DNA of 18,534 nucleotides, taken from assembly GCA_905236225.1 (NCBI GenBank), contig CAJOPM010000056.1:1-18534 (forward strand), read 5' to 3'. The notes below the pieces were generated by a model. The model had not been told where the DNA came from. It saw nothing but the letters and a program-made list of their open reading frames with translations, and searched no databases. The first letter of the stretch is position 1. Every line of letters begins with the position of its first letter. This DNA is from an uncultured Eubacterium sp. (GTDB lineage: Bacteria > Bacillota > Clostridia > Lachnospirales > Lachnospiraceae). This document shows, piece after piece, positions 1 to 7,375 of the stretch. A program made the position numbers and the translations under genes.

Positions 1-2
1 AA

Positions 3-1079
3 ATGAAAGCTTTTCTAATACTTGAAGATGGAACTGTATATATTGGTCAAAGCATTGGCTCTACAAGAGAAGTTATCAGTGAAATTGTGTTTAATACTTC
101 AATGACGGGATATTTAGAAGTCCTTACTGATCCATCGTATGCCGGGCAGGCGGTTGTTATGACATATCCACTTATTGGAAACTATGGCATAACACCGGAT
201 ATGGAATCCGACAGACCACATGTAGACGGGTATATAGTTAGAGAACTATCCAGAATACCAAGTAATTTCAGATGTGAAGGAAGCATTCAGGATTTCCTTA
301 TTAAATATGATATACCCGGAATCTGCCATATAGATACCAGAGCTCTTACAAAGAGATTAAGAGAAAGCGGTACTATGAACGGCATGATTACAACAAATGA
401 GAATTATGATTTAGAGGATGTAATAAAGCGTCTTAAAGAATATAAGACCGGTGATGTGGTAAGCCGTGTTACATGTAGTAAAGAGAGGGTTTTAGAAGGA
501 AGCGGCTTAAAGGTTGCGCTACTTGATTTAGGCGCAAAAAATAACATAGCAGCTTCTCTTAATAAAAGAGGCTGTCAGGTGACAATATATCCTGCATCTA
601 CGTCGGCACAGAAGATATTGGCAGATAGGCCGGACGGTATTATGTTATCCAATGGACCGGGAGACCCGAAGGAATGTCAGGATATTATTAAAGAGATAAA
701 GAAACTTTATGATACGGATGTCCCGATATTTGCAATTTGTTTGGGACATCAGCTTATGGCGCTTTCAACAGGGGCAGATACCTACAAGATGAAATATGGT
801 CATCGAGGCGGCAACCACCCGGTCAAAGATTTAGATACCGGAAGGGTGTATATATCATCTCAGAATCACGGCTACGTGGTGGATATGGATAAGATAGATG
901 CATCTGTTGCAACGCCGGCGTTTGTTAATGTCAATGACGGAACATGCGAGGGACTTAAATATACCCACAAGAATATTTTTACGGTGCAGTTTCATCCTGA
1001 GGCATGCCCCGGACCATACGACAGCGAATTTCTTTTTGACAGATTTATAAATATGATGGAGGGAAGTAAGAATGCCTAA
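3..1079 (+). CDS. carA: Carbamoyl-phosphate synthase, small (glutaminase) subunit
   Basis: CarA releases ammonia from glutamine and passes it to CarB, which makes carbamoyl phosphate for UMP and arginine synthesis in the cytoplasm. The protein is 358 aa, normal for the family. Residues 1 to about 150 form the CarA-specific N-terminal domain (FNTSMTGYLEVLTDPSYAGQ), and residues 168-350 form the class I glutamine amidotransferase domain. The triad is visible: Cys246 in the nucleophile motif AICLGHQ, and His331 and Glu333 in FHPEACPGP. The start is two bases into the window, so its ribosome site and promoter cannot be seen. The N-terminus MKAFLILEDGTVY matches family starts, so I take the gene as complete. 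The last 8 bp overlap carB, which implies translational coupling. Confidence 0.96.
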   Translation: MKAFLILEDGTVYIGQSIGSTREVISEIVFNTSMTGYLEVLTDPSYAGQAVVMTYPLIGNYGITPDMESDRPHVDGYIVRELSRIPSNFRCEGSIQDFLIKYDIPGICHIDTRALTKRLRESGTMNGMITTNENYDLEDVIKRLKEYKTGDVVSRVTCSKERVLEGSGLKVALLDLGAKNNIAASLNKRGCQVTIYPASTSAQKILADRPDGIMLSNGPGDPKECQDIIKEIKKLYDTDVPIFAICLGHQLMALSTGADTYKMKYGHRGGNHPVKDLDTGRVYISSQNHGYVVDMDKIDASVATPAFVNVNDGTCEGLKYTHKNIFTVQFHPEACPGPYDSEFLFDRFINMMEGSKNA

Positions 1080-4000
1080 AAATAAAGATATCAAGAAAGT
1101 TCTTATGATAGGCTCCGGTCCTATAGTTATCGGACAGGCAGCAGAGTTTGATTATGCGGGTACGCAGGCATGTCGCTCCCTCAAAGAAGAAGGAATAGAA
1201 GTAGTTCTTGTAAACTCTAATCCTGCAACAATTATGACGGATAAGGATATTGCGGACAAAGTATATATTGAGCCGCTTAACCTTACCGTACTTAAAGATA
1301 TCATTTTAAAAGAAAAGCCGGACAGCGTACTTCCGACGCTTGGAGGACAGGCCGGACTTAACTTGGGAATGGAACTTGAAGAGTGTGGCTTTTTAAAAGA
1401 GCAGGGCGTGCGTCTTATAGGTACTACGGCAGAGACTATTAAAAAGGCAGAAGACAGACAAGAATTTAAGGATACCATGGAAAAAATTAATGAGCCATGT
1501 GCTCCTTCTTTGGTGGTGCGAGACGTTGAGAGCGGTATTGCATTTACTAATACCATAGGTTACCCTGTAGTGCTTCGCCCGGCATATACACTTGGCGGAA
1601 GCGGAGGCGGTATTGCCAATAATGAGCAGGAGCTTATATCAATCTTATCTAACGGATTAAGGCTCTCTCGTGTAGGCGAAGTTCTTGTCGAAAGATGCAT
1701 AGCCGGATGGAAGGAAATAGAGTATGAGGTAATGCGCGATAGCAAAGGCAATTGCATTACTGTTTGTAATATGGAAAATATTGACCCGGTAGGAGTGCAT
1801 ACCGGAGACAGTATTGTTGTGGCGCCGTCTCAAACTTTAGGTGATAAAGAGTATCAGATGTTAAGAACATCTGCGCTTAATATAATTAGCGAACTTAATA
1901 TTACAGGTGGCTGTAACGTGCAATATGCTCTTAATCCGGATACATTTGAATATTGCGTAATAGAGGTTAATCCGCGCGTCAGTCGTTCGTCGGCATTGGC
2001 ATCTAAGGCTACGGGTTACCCGATAGCTAAAGTTGCGGCAAAGATTGCGCTTGGATATACACTGGATGAAATACAAAATGCAGTAACACAAAAGACATAT
2101 GCATCATTTGAGCCGATGCTTGATTATTGTGTTGTTAAGATACCAAGACTTCCTTTTGATAAGTTTATTACGGCTAAGAGAACACTTACTACTCAGATGA
2201 AGGCAACCGGAGAAGTTATGAGCATATGCACCAACTTTGAAGGCGCACTTATGAAGGCTATAAGATCATTAGAGCAGCATGTAGACAGCCTTATGTCTTA
2301 TGATTTTACAAAGCTTGGCGAAGATGAACTTATATCTCAGCTTGAGGTTGTTGATGACAGAAGAATCTGGGTTATAGCCGAGGCTATAAGAAGAGGCATT
2401 TCATACGAAAAGATACACAGCATTACAAAGATAGATATCTGGTTCATTGATAAGATTGCCATTATCACTGAGATGGAGCAGCGTCTTAGAGAAGAAGAGC
2501 TTAGCATTGAATTGCTTAAAGAAGCCAAGCGAATTGAATTCCCTGACAATGTGATAGCGCAGCTTAGCGGCTTGAGCGAAGATCAGGTTAGAAATATGCG
2601 CTATGAGAATGATATTGTAGCTTCATTTAAAATGGTTGATACCTGCGCTGCTGAGTTTGAAGCCTTTACGCCTTATTATTATTCATGTTTTGATGGAGAA
2701 AACGAAGCCGTTAAATCAGATGATAAAAAGAAAATTCTTGTACTTGGCTCCGGTCCTATCAGAATAGGACAGGGAATCGAGTTTGATTATTGTTCTGTGC
2801 ATAGTACATGGGCTTTTTCCAATGAAGGATATGAGACCATTATAATTAATAATAATCCCGAGACTGTATCGACGGACTTTGATATTGCGGACAAATTGTA
2901 TTTCGAGCCGCTTACACCGGAAGATGTAGAAAATGTAGTAAGGCTTGAACAGCCTGATGGGGCTGTAGTTCAGTTTGGCGGACAGACAGCAATTAAGCTC
3001 ACCGAGAGCTTGATAAAGATGGGCGTTAAGATATTGGGAACTAAGGCTGAGGATGTTGATGCGGCCGAGGATAGAGAACTTTTTGATAAGATATTAGAGC
3101 AAACAGGTATCCCAAGAGCAGCCGGAGGAACAGTTTATACAGCCGAGGAAGCCAAAGAAGTAGCCAATAGACTTGGATATCCCGTACTGGTCAGACCTTC
3201 GTATGTACTTGGAGGACAGGGCATGCAGATTGCTCTTTCAGATCAGGAAATCGAAGAGTTTATGGCAGTTATAAACAGATATGCTCAAGATCATCCGATA
3301 CTTGTAGATAAATACCTCGAGGGTAAAGAAATTGAGGTAGATGCGGTATGTGACGGCGAGGATATTTTAATACCGGGTATCATGGAGCATATAGAAAGAA
3401 CGGGAGTGCATTCCGGAGACAGCATTTCGGTATATCCTGCACCCACCATATCAGAGCAGATAAAGGAGACAATAGTAGAGTATACTTATCGCCTGGCAAA
3501 AGCTCTCCATGTCATAGGCCTTATTAATATACAGTTTATCGCTATGGGCGCGCAGGTATATGTTATAGAAGTTAATCCAAGATCTTCAAGAACGGTTCCT
3601 TATATCAGCAAGGTTACGGGAATACCGATAGTAGATCTTGCAACTAAAGTTATGTGCGGTCATACGATAAAAAGTATGGGATATGAAAGTGGGCTTCAGC
3701 CTGATGCTGATTATATAGCAATCAAGATGCCGGTATTCTCATTTGAAAAACTTAGAGGAGCAGAGATAAGCTTAGGACCTGAAATGAAGTCAACAGGTGA
3801 ATGTTTAGGTATAGCCTCGACATTTAATCAGGCGCTCTATAAGGCATTTCTTGGTGCGGGAATCGTTCTTCCGAAACATAAACAGATGATTATGACGGTG
3901 AAGGATTCTGACAAAGAAGAAGCAGTAAAGATTGCACAAAGATTTGAAAAATTAGGTTATACGATTTATGCGACGCTTAATACGGCAAAGTACTTTAATG

Positions 4001-4278
4001 AACACGGTGTTCATGCCCGCAGAGTAAACAGACTGTCGCAGGAATCACCTAATGTTATGGATCTTATATTAGGTCATAAGATTGATCTTGTTATAGATAC
4101 TCCGACGCAGGGAAGAGACAAATCAAGAGACGGATTTTTGATCAGAAGATACGCAATAGAGACGGGAATACATTGCCTGACATCACTTGATACGGCAAAT
4201 GCGCTCGCACTTAGCCTGGAAACATCACACGAGGGATTAAAACCTATTGATATTGCGCAAGTAAAAACAAGAGGATAA
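1072..4278 (+). CDS. carB: Carbamoyl-phosphate synthase, large subunit
   Basis: CarB makes carbamoyl phosphate from bicarbonate, two ATP and ammonia channelled from CarA. At 1068 aa it has the usual full length. The two homologous halves are clear: GSGPIVIGQAAEFDYAG near residue 14 and GSGPIRIGQGIEFDYCS near residue 558, each followed by an ATP-grasp domain with Gly-rich loops (LGGSGGG in the first half, LGGQGMQ in the second) and an EVNPR motif. The C-terminal part, from about residue 930, is the MGS-like allosteric domain. In relatives this domain senses UMP/IMP and ornithine. The start ATG lies inside the end of carA, with GGAGGGAAG at 1060-1068 as ribosome site. No frameshift or missing motif was seen. 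A terminator hairpin begins at the base after the stop. Confidence 0.97.
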   Translation: MPKNKDIKKVLMIGSGPIVIGQAAEFDYAGTQACRSLKEEGIEVVLVNSNPATIMTDKDIADKVYIEPLNLTVLKDIILKEKPDSVLPTLGGQAGLNLGMELEECGFLKEQGVRLIGTTAETIKKAEDRQEFKDTMEKINEPCAPSLVVRDVESGIAFTNTIGYPVVLRPAYTLGGSGGGIANNEQELISILSNGLRLSRVGEVLVERCIAGWKEIEYEVMRDSKGNCITVCNMENIDPVGVHTGDSIVVAPSQTLGDKEYQMLRTSALNIISELNITGGCNVQYALNPDTFEYCVIEVNPRVSRSSALASKATGYPIAKVAAKIALGYTLDEIQNAVTQKTYASFEPMLDYCVVKIPRLPFDKFITAKRTLTTQMKATGEVMSICTNFEGALMKAIRSLEQHVDSLMSYDFTKLGEDELISQLEVVDDRRIWVIAEAIRRGISYEKIHSITKIDIWFIDKIAIITEMEQRLREEELSIELLKEAKRIEFPDNVIAQLSGLSEDQVRNMRYENDIVASFKMVDTCAAEFEAFTPYYYSCFDGENEAVKSDDKKKILVLGSGPIRIGQGIEFDYCSVHSTWAFSNEGYETIIINNNPETVSTDFDIADKLYFEPLTPEDVENVVRLEQPDGAVVQFGGQTAIKLTESLIKMGVKILGTKAEDVDAAEDRELFDKILEQTGIPRAAGGTVYTAEEAKEVANRLGYPVLVRPSYVLGGQGMQIALSDQEIEEFMAVINRYAQDHPILVDKYLEGKEIEVDAVCDGEDILIPGIMEHIERTGVHSGDSISVYPAPTISEQIKETIVEYTYRLAKALHVIGLINIQFIAMGAQVYVIEVNPRSSRTVPYISKVTGIPIVDLATKVMCGHTIKSMGYESGLQPDADYIAIKMPVFSFEKLRGAEISLGPEMKSTGECLGIASTFNQALYKAFLGAGIVLPKHKQMIMTVKDSDKEEAVKIAQRFEKLGYTIYATLNTAKYFNEHGVHARRVNRLSQESPNVMDLILGHKIDLVIDTPTQGRDKSRDGFLIRRYAIETGIHCLTSLDTANALALSLETSHEGLKPIDIAQVKTRG

Positions 4279-4309
4279 AAAAGGAGGCGGCATAATGTCG
4301 CCTCCTTTT
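4279..4309 (+). terminator. Intrinsic terminator after carB
   Basis: A perfect 11-bp inverted repeat (AAAAGGAGGCG at 4279-4289, CGCCTCCTTTT at 4299-4309) has a 9-nt loop and starts directly after the carB stop. The T tract is short (four T within the stem end), so some read-through into the Nudix gene is likely. I see no other promoter for that gene. Confidence 0.75.
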
Positions 4310-4324
4310 GTGAAAGGATTTAAT

Positions 4325-4867
4325 ATGATACAAAGGATAAACCGTACACTAAAATATCAAGGGGCAATATTGGATATCTACAGCGATAAGATGCGATTAG
4401 ATGACGGAAGCATTCAGGATTGGGATTTTGTATCGCATAGAATGGGTGCGGCAGCTATACTTCCTGTATTGCCGGATGGGAAGATATTATTGGTAGAACA
4501 ATCAAGGCCGTGTATAGAAAAGGTGACGCTTGAAATACCGGCCGGATGCAGAGATTATAAAGATGAAGATGCCAAAGTGTGTGCGATGCGAGAACTCAAA
4601 GAAGAAACGGGATATGAAAGCGATGATGTGATAAAACTCCTTACGTTAAATACAACGGTTGCATTTTGCGACGAAACAGTAGAGATTTTTATGGCTAAAA
4701 ATATAAAAAAAGTTTCAAGTCAAAAGCTGGATGCAGGAGAGGATATCACTATTAAAATATTTGAGCCAAAGGAGCTTGTAAATATGATTTTTTCGGGCGA
4801 TATAACGGATTCGAAAACCATTGCGGCAATAATGAGTTATCAATGCCTTACAAAGCATGATTGTTAA
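4325..4867 (+). CDS. Nudix hydrolase, ADP-ribose pyrophosphatase-like
   Basis: This is a 180-aa Nudix protein of the ADP-ribose pyrophosphatase type (NudF-like), a cytoplasmic enzyme that splits nucleoside diphosphate-linked substrates. The fold is indicated by GAAAILPVLPDGKILLVEQ (about 41-59) and a Nudix box running from G74 to Y97 with R89-E90-L91-K92-E93-E94-T95-G96-Y97. E81 sits seven residues before R89 as expected, but the spacing from G74 to E81 is one residue longer than the classic box. The open frame runs back to an ATG at 4295, but that codon lies in the loop of the carB terminator and has no ribosome site. The ATG at 4325 has GAAAGGA at 4312-4318 and is the better start. Its substrate cannot be told from sequence alone. 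Confidence 0.85.
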   Translation: MIQRINRTLKYQGAILDIYSDKMRLDDGSIQDWDFVSHRMGAAAILPVLPDGKILLVEQSRPCIEKVTLEIPAGCRDYKDEDAKVCAMRELKEETGYESDDVIKLLTLNTTVAFCDETVEIFMAKNIKKVSSQKLDAGEDITIKIFEPKELVNMIFSGDITDSKTIAAIMSYQCLTKHDC

Positions 4868-5062
4868 GAAACTAACGAAGTTGGCCGCCGCTCTGCACCC
4901 TTCCTCTTATTGTTTTTTTGTAAAAACATAGCAGTTTTAGTTGAAATGGCATAAGTATTGTGTTAATGTAGATAACGTGGTTATGCAAAAAGCCTATAAT
5001 TTTTTTGAAAACCTCGTTAAAAAAATAACATAAGATACTGTAAAACCAATTTCTTAATGCCA
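4868..5062. other. Non-coding stretch upstream of the butyrate operon
   Basis: This roughly 195-base AT-rich stretch holds no credible gene. A 63-codon minus-strand frame crosses it but has no ribosome site. A T-rich run at 4909-4919 follows the Nudix gene without a convincing stem. A short inverted repeat ATAAC-GTG-GTTAT lies at 4972-4984, and a Rex-like site is listed separately. It probably holds upstream regulatory sites for thl. Confidence 0.5.
5014..5031. promoter_or_regulatory. Candidate Rex-type operator upstream of thl
   Basis: The 18-mer TCGTTAAAAAAATAACAT matches the Rex redox-repressor consensus TTGTTAANNNNTTAACAA at 11 of the 14 fixed positions. Rex is known to control butyrate and fermentation operons in clostridia. 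The site lies about 30 bp upstream of the -35 box rather than over the promoter, and the region is AT-rich, so a chance match is quite possible. Confidence 0.3.
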
Positions 5063-5091
5063 TTGCAAAAAGAAAATTTCAGTGCTACAAT
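5063..5091 (+). promoter_or_regulatory. Sigma-A promoter of the thl-hbd-bcd-etfBA operon
   Basis: The -35 box TTGCAA (5063-5068) and the -10 box TACAAT (5086-5091) are separated by exactly 17 bp, with an extended -10 TGC just before the -10 box. Transcription would start near 5097-5100, giving a leader of about 68 nt that opens with a hairpin. Confidence 0.75.
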
Positions 5092-5101
5092 AATTTTGTT
5101 G

Positions 5102-5129
5102 CGTATGAAGGGCCTCTCCCTTTCATACG
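5102..5129 (+). promoter_or_regulatory. 5' leader stem-loop of the butyrate operon mRNA
   Basis: CGTATGAAGGG (5102-5112) pairs with CCCTTTCATACG (5118-5129) around a 5-nt loop, with one bulged A. It starts within a few bases of the predicted transcript end. No T tract follows, so it is not a terminator. A 5'-end stabilising hairpin is the simplest reading. The ribosome site AAAGGAGAAG (5151-5160) stays outside it. Confidence 0.6.
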
Positions 5130-5166
5130 AATAAAATCTATAATTTGCACAAAGGAGAAGAAAGAA

Positions 5167-6360
5167 ATGGCAAAGAAAGTAGTATTAGCAGGCGCTTGCC
5201 GTACGGCAATCGGTAAAATGGGTGGACAGTTCGGAAGCCTTCAGGCTGTAGATCTTGGAGCTGTTGTAATTAAGGAAGCTTTAAACAGAACAGGAATCAA
5301 GCCTGCAGATGTTGATGAAGTAATGATGGGATGCGTTATCCAGGCAGGTCTTGGACAGAACGTTGCTCGTCAGGCATCACTCAAGGCCGGACTTCCTATC
5401 GAGGTTCCTGCATTCACTCTTAACGTAGTTTGCGGTTCAGGTCTTAAGTGCGTTAACGAAGCTGCTAACATGATTATGGCTGGTCAGGCTGATATCGTTA
5501 TTGCAGGTGGTATGGAGAGCATGTCAAATGCACCTTTCGCACTCAAGAAAGCACGTTTCGGTTATAGAATGAACAATGGTACTCTTGTTGATACAATGGT
5601 TAATGATGCTCTTTGGGATGCATTCAATGATTATCACATGATGATCACAGCAGAGAATGTATGCGACAAATATGGCATTACAAGACAGGAGCTTGATGAG
5701 TTCGGAGCTAAGTCACAGCAGAAGGCTGTAGCAGCTCAGAAATCAGGAGCTTTTGATGACGAGATCGTACCTGTAGAGGTTAAGAAAAAGAAAGAGACTA
5801 TCGTTGTTAAGACTGACGAAGGTCCTCGTGATGGCACTACAGCTGAGAGCCTTTCAAAGCTTCGTTGTGCATCAGGAAAAGAAGGCGGTCTTGTTACAGC
5901 AGGTAACTCATCAGGAATCAATGATGGCGCTGCAGCTGTAGTTGTTATGAGTGAAGAGAAAGCTAAAGAGCTTGGCGTTACTCCTATGGCTGAGTTTGTA
6001 GCAGGTGCTCTTGGCGGAGTTGAGCCGGAAATCATGGGTGTTGGTCCTGTACCGGCTACACGTAAAGCAATGAAGATTGCAGGCATCAATGATATCAATG
6101 ACTTTGATGTTATCGAGGCTAATGAGGCATTCGCTGCACAGTCTATCGCTGTTCAAAGAGATCTTGGATTCAAGGATGAGGTTTTAAACCCCAACGGTGG
6201 TGCTATTGCATTAGGACATCCGGTTGGAGCTTCAGGATGCCGTATCCTTGTTACACTTCTTCACGACATGAAGCACAATGACAACATGAACCTTGGTCTT
6301 GCCACACTTTGTATCGGTGGTGGAATGGGTTGTGCAACCATCGTTAAGAAATATCAGTAA
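5167..6360 (+). CDS. thl: Acetyl-CoA acetyltransferase (thiolase)
   Basis: Thiolase condenses two acetyl-CoA to acetoacetyl-CoA, the first step of the butyrate pathway. The 397-aa length is typical of biosynthetic thiolases. Active-site residues are in place: Cys89 in VVCGSG, the NEAFA motif (319-323), His351 in GHPVGASG and Cys389 in GGGMGCA. A strong ribosome site (AAAGGAGAAG, 5151-5160) and the promoter just upstream indicate high expression. The gene is first of five in the same direction, with 104 bp before hbd, and that gap contains a hairpin that could lower transcription of the rest. In the usual clostridial order crt would follow; here it does not. Confidence 0.95.
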   Translation: MAKKVVLAGACRTAIGKMGGQFGSLQAVDLGAVVIKEALNRTGIKPADVDEVMMGCVIQAGLGQNVARQASLKAGLPIEVPAFTLNVVCGSGLKCVNEAANMIMAGQADIVIAGGMESMSNAPFALKKARFGYRMNNGTLVDTMVNDALWDAFNDYHMMITAENVCDKYGITRQELDEFGAKSQQKAVAAQKSGAFDDEIVPVEVKKKKETIVVKTDEGPRDGTTAESLSKLRCASGKEGGLVTAGNSSGINDGAAAVVVMSEEKAKELGVTPMAEFVAGALGGVEPEIMGVGPVPATRKAMKIAGINDINDFDVIEANEAFAAQSIAVQRDLGFKDEVLNPNGGAIALGHPVGASGCRILVTLLHDMKHNDNMNLGLATLCIGGGMGCATIVKKYQ

Positions 6361-6398
6361 GAATGATAATTGACTAGAGTCATATTTATCAATATAAA

Positions 6399-6432
6399 GG
6401 GAGAGGGAAGTAATACTTACCTCTCCCCTTTT
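6399..6432 (+). terminator. Attenuator-like hairpin between thl and hbd
   Basis: GGGAGAGG (6399-6406) pairs with CCTCTCCC (6420-6427). Inside the loop AAGTA and TACTT are also complementary. The stem is followed by C and TTTT (6428-6432). This resembles a weak intrinsic terminator or a 3'-end stabiliser that would leave thl mRNA in excess over the downstream genes. No promoter for hbd is obvious between it and the hbd start. Confidence 0.55.
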
Positions 6433-6464
6433 ATTACATCATTTTAAGTAGGAGGTAATTATTT

Positions 6465-7304
6465 ATGAAAGTAGGAGTAATTGGAGCAGGAACAATGGGC
6501 AGCGGCGTTGCACAGGTTTTTGCACAGACTGAAGGCTATGAGGTTGCTCTTTGTGACTTGACAAAAGAGCTTGCAGATAAGGGTAAGGATAAAATCAAAT
6601 CATCCCTTGAGAGACTTGTTTCAAAGGGAAAGATGGAAAGCTCTGTATCAGAATCCATACTTTCAAAAATAACTACCGGTACAAAAGATATTTGCGGTGA
6701 CTGCGATATGATAGTAGAAGCTGCAAGTGAGAATATCGATATTAAAAAACAGACATTTAAGGAATTGCAGGATATTTGCAAAAAAGATTGTATATTTGCA
6801 ACTAATACATCATCACTTTCGATAACCGATATCGGAGCAGGTCTTGATAGACCGATGGTAGGAATGCATTTCTTTAATCCGGCACCGGCCATGAAGCTTA
6901 TTGAGATTATAGATGGGCTTAACACTCCGCCGGAGCTTATGGATAAGATAGAAGAAATCTCAAAAGAAATAGGCAAGACTCCTGTCAGAGTTAAAGAAGC
7001 AGCAGGATTCGTAGTAAACAGAATGCTTATTCCAATGATTAATGAAGCTATTGCAATCTATGCAGAAGGTGTAGCCAGCGTAGAGGATATAGATACAGCT
7101 ATGAAGCTTGGCGCTAATCATCCGATGGGACCACTTGCACTTGGTGATTTGGTTGGACTTGATATAGTACTTAATGTAATGGAAGTATTATATACTGAAT
7201 TTGGAGATACGAAATACCGTCCGCACCCGCTTCTTAGGAAGATGGTAAGAGGTAATCGTCTCGGAAGAAAAACAGGAATCGGATTCTACGATTACAGCAA
7301 ATAA
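6465..7304 (+). CDS. hbd: 3-hydroxybutyryl-CoA dehydrogenase
   Basis: This enzyme reduces acetoacetyl-CoA to 3-hydroxybutyryl-CoA with NAD(P)H. At 279 aa it matches clostridial Hbd in length. The N-terminal Rossmann domain starts with GAGTMGSGVAQ (7-17). The catalytic His135 is in GMHFFNPAPAMKLIE, with Glu147 at its end, and Asn185 is in AGFVVNRMLIPMINEA, the signature of the C-terminal domain. GNRLGRKTGIGFYDY near the end is typical. The ribosome site is TAGGAGGT, about 10 nt before the ATG. The product needs a crotonase to continue the pathway, and no crotonase gene is present in this window. Confidence 0.95.
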   Translation: MKVGVIGAGTMGSGVAQVFAQTEGYEVALCDLTKELADKGKDKIKSSLERLVSKGKMESSVSESILSKITTGTKDICGDCDMIVEAASENIDIKKQTFKELQDICKKDCIFATNTSSLSITDIGAGLDRPMVGMHFFNPAPAMKLIEIIDGLNTPPELMDKIEEISKEIGKTPVRVKEAAGFVVNRMLIPMINEAIAIYAEGVASVEDIDTAMKLGANHPMGPLALGDLVGLDIVLNVMEVLYTEFGDTKYRPHPLLRKMVRGNRLGRKTGIGFYDYSK

Positions 7305-7375
7305 GCAATCGCAGATTCAGATAAATAAAGGGATTAATCCCACTATTAAGAGCAAAATCGTTTGGAGGTAAACTT

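Noticed and set aside
4972..4984. ATAAC-GTG-GTTAT inverted repeat as an operator
   Set aside because: Arms are only 5 bp in AT-rich DNA and far from the promoter; no known regulator consensus matched.
4872..5063. 63-codon minus-strand frame in the thl upstream region
   Set aside because: No ribosome site before its start, overlaps the promoter and possible operators, and looks like random translation of AT-rich DNA.
7330..7341. Palindrome GGGATTAATCCC before bcd as a terminator or operator
   Set aside because: The loop is too small for a stable hairpin and no T tract follows; a single palindrome of this size is weak evidence for an operator.
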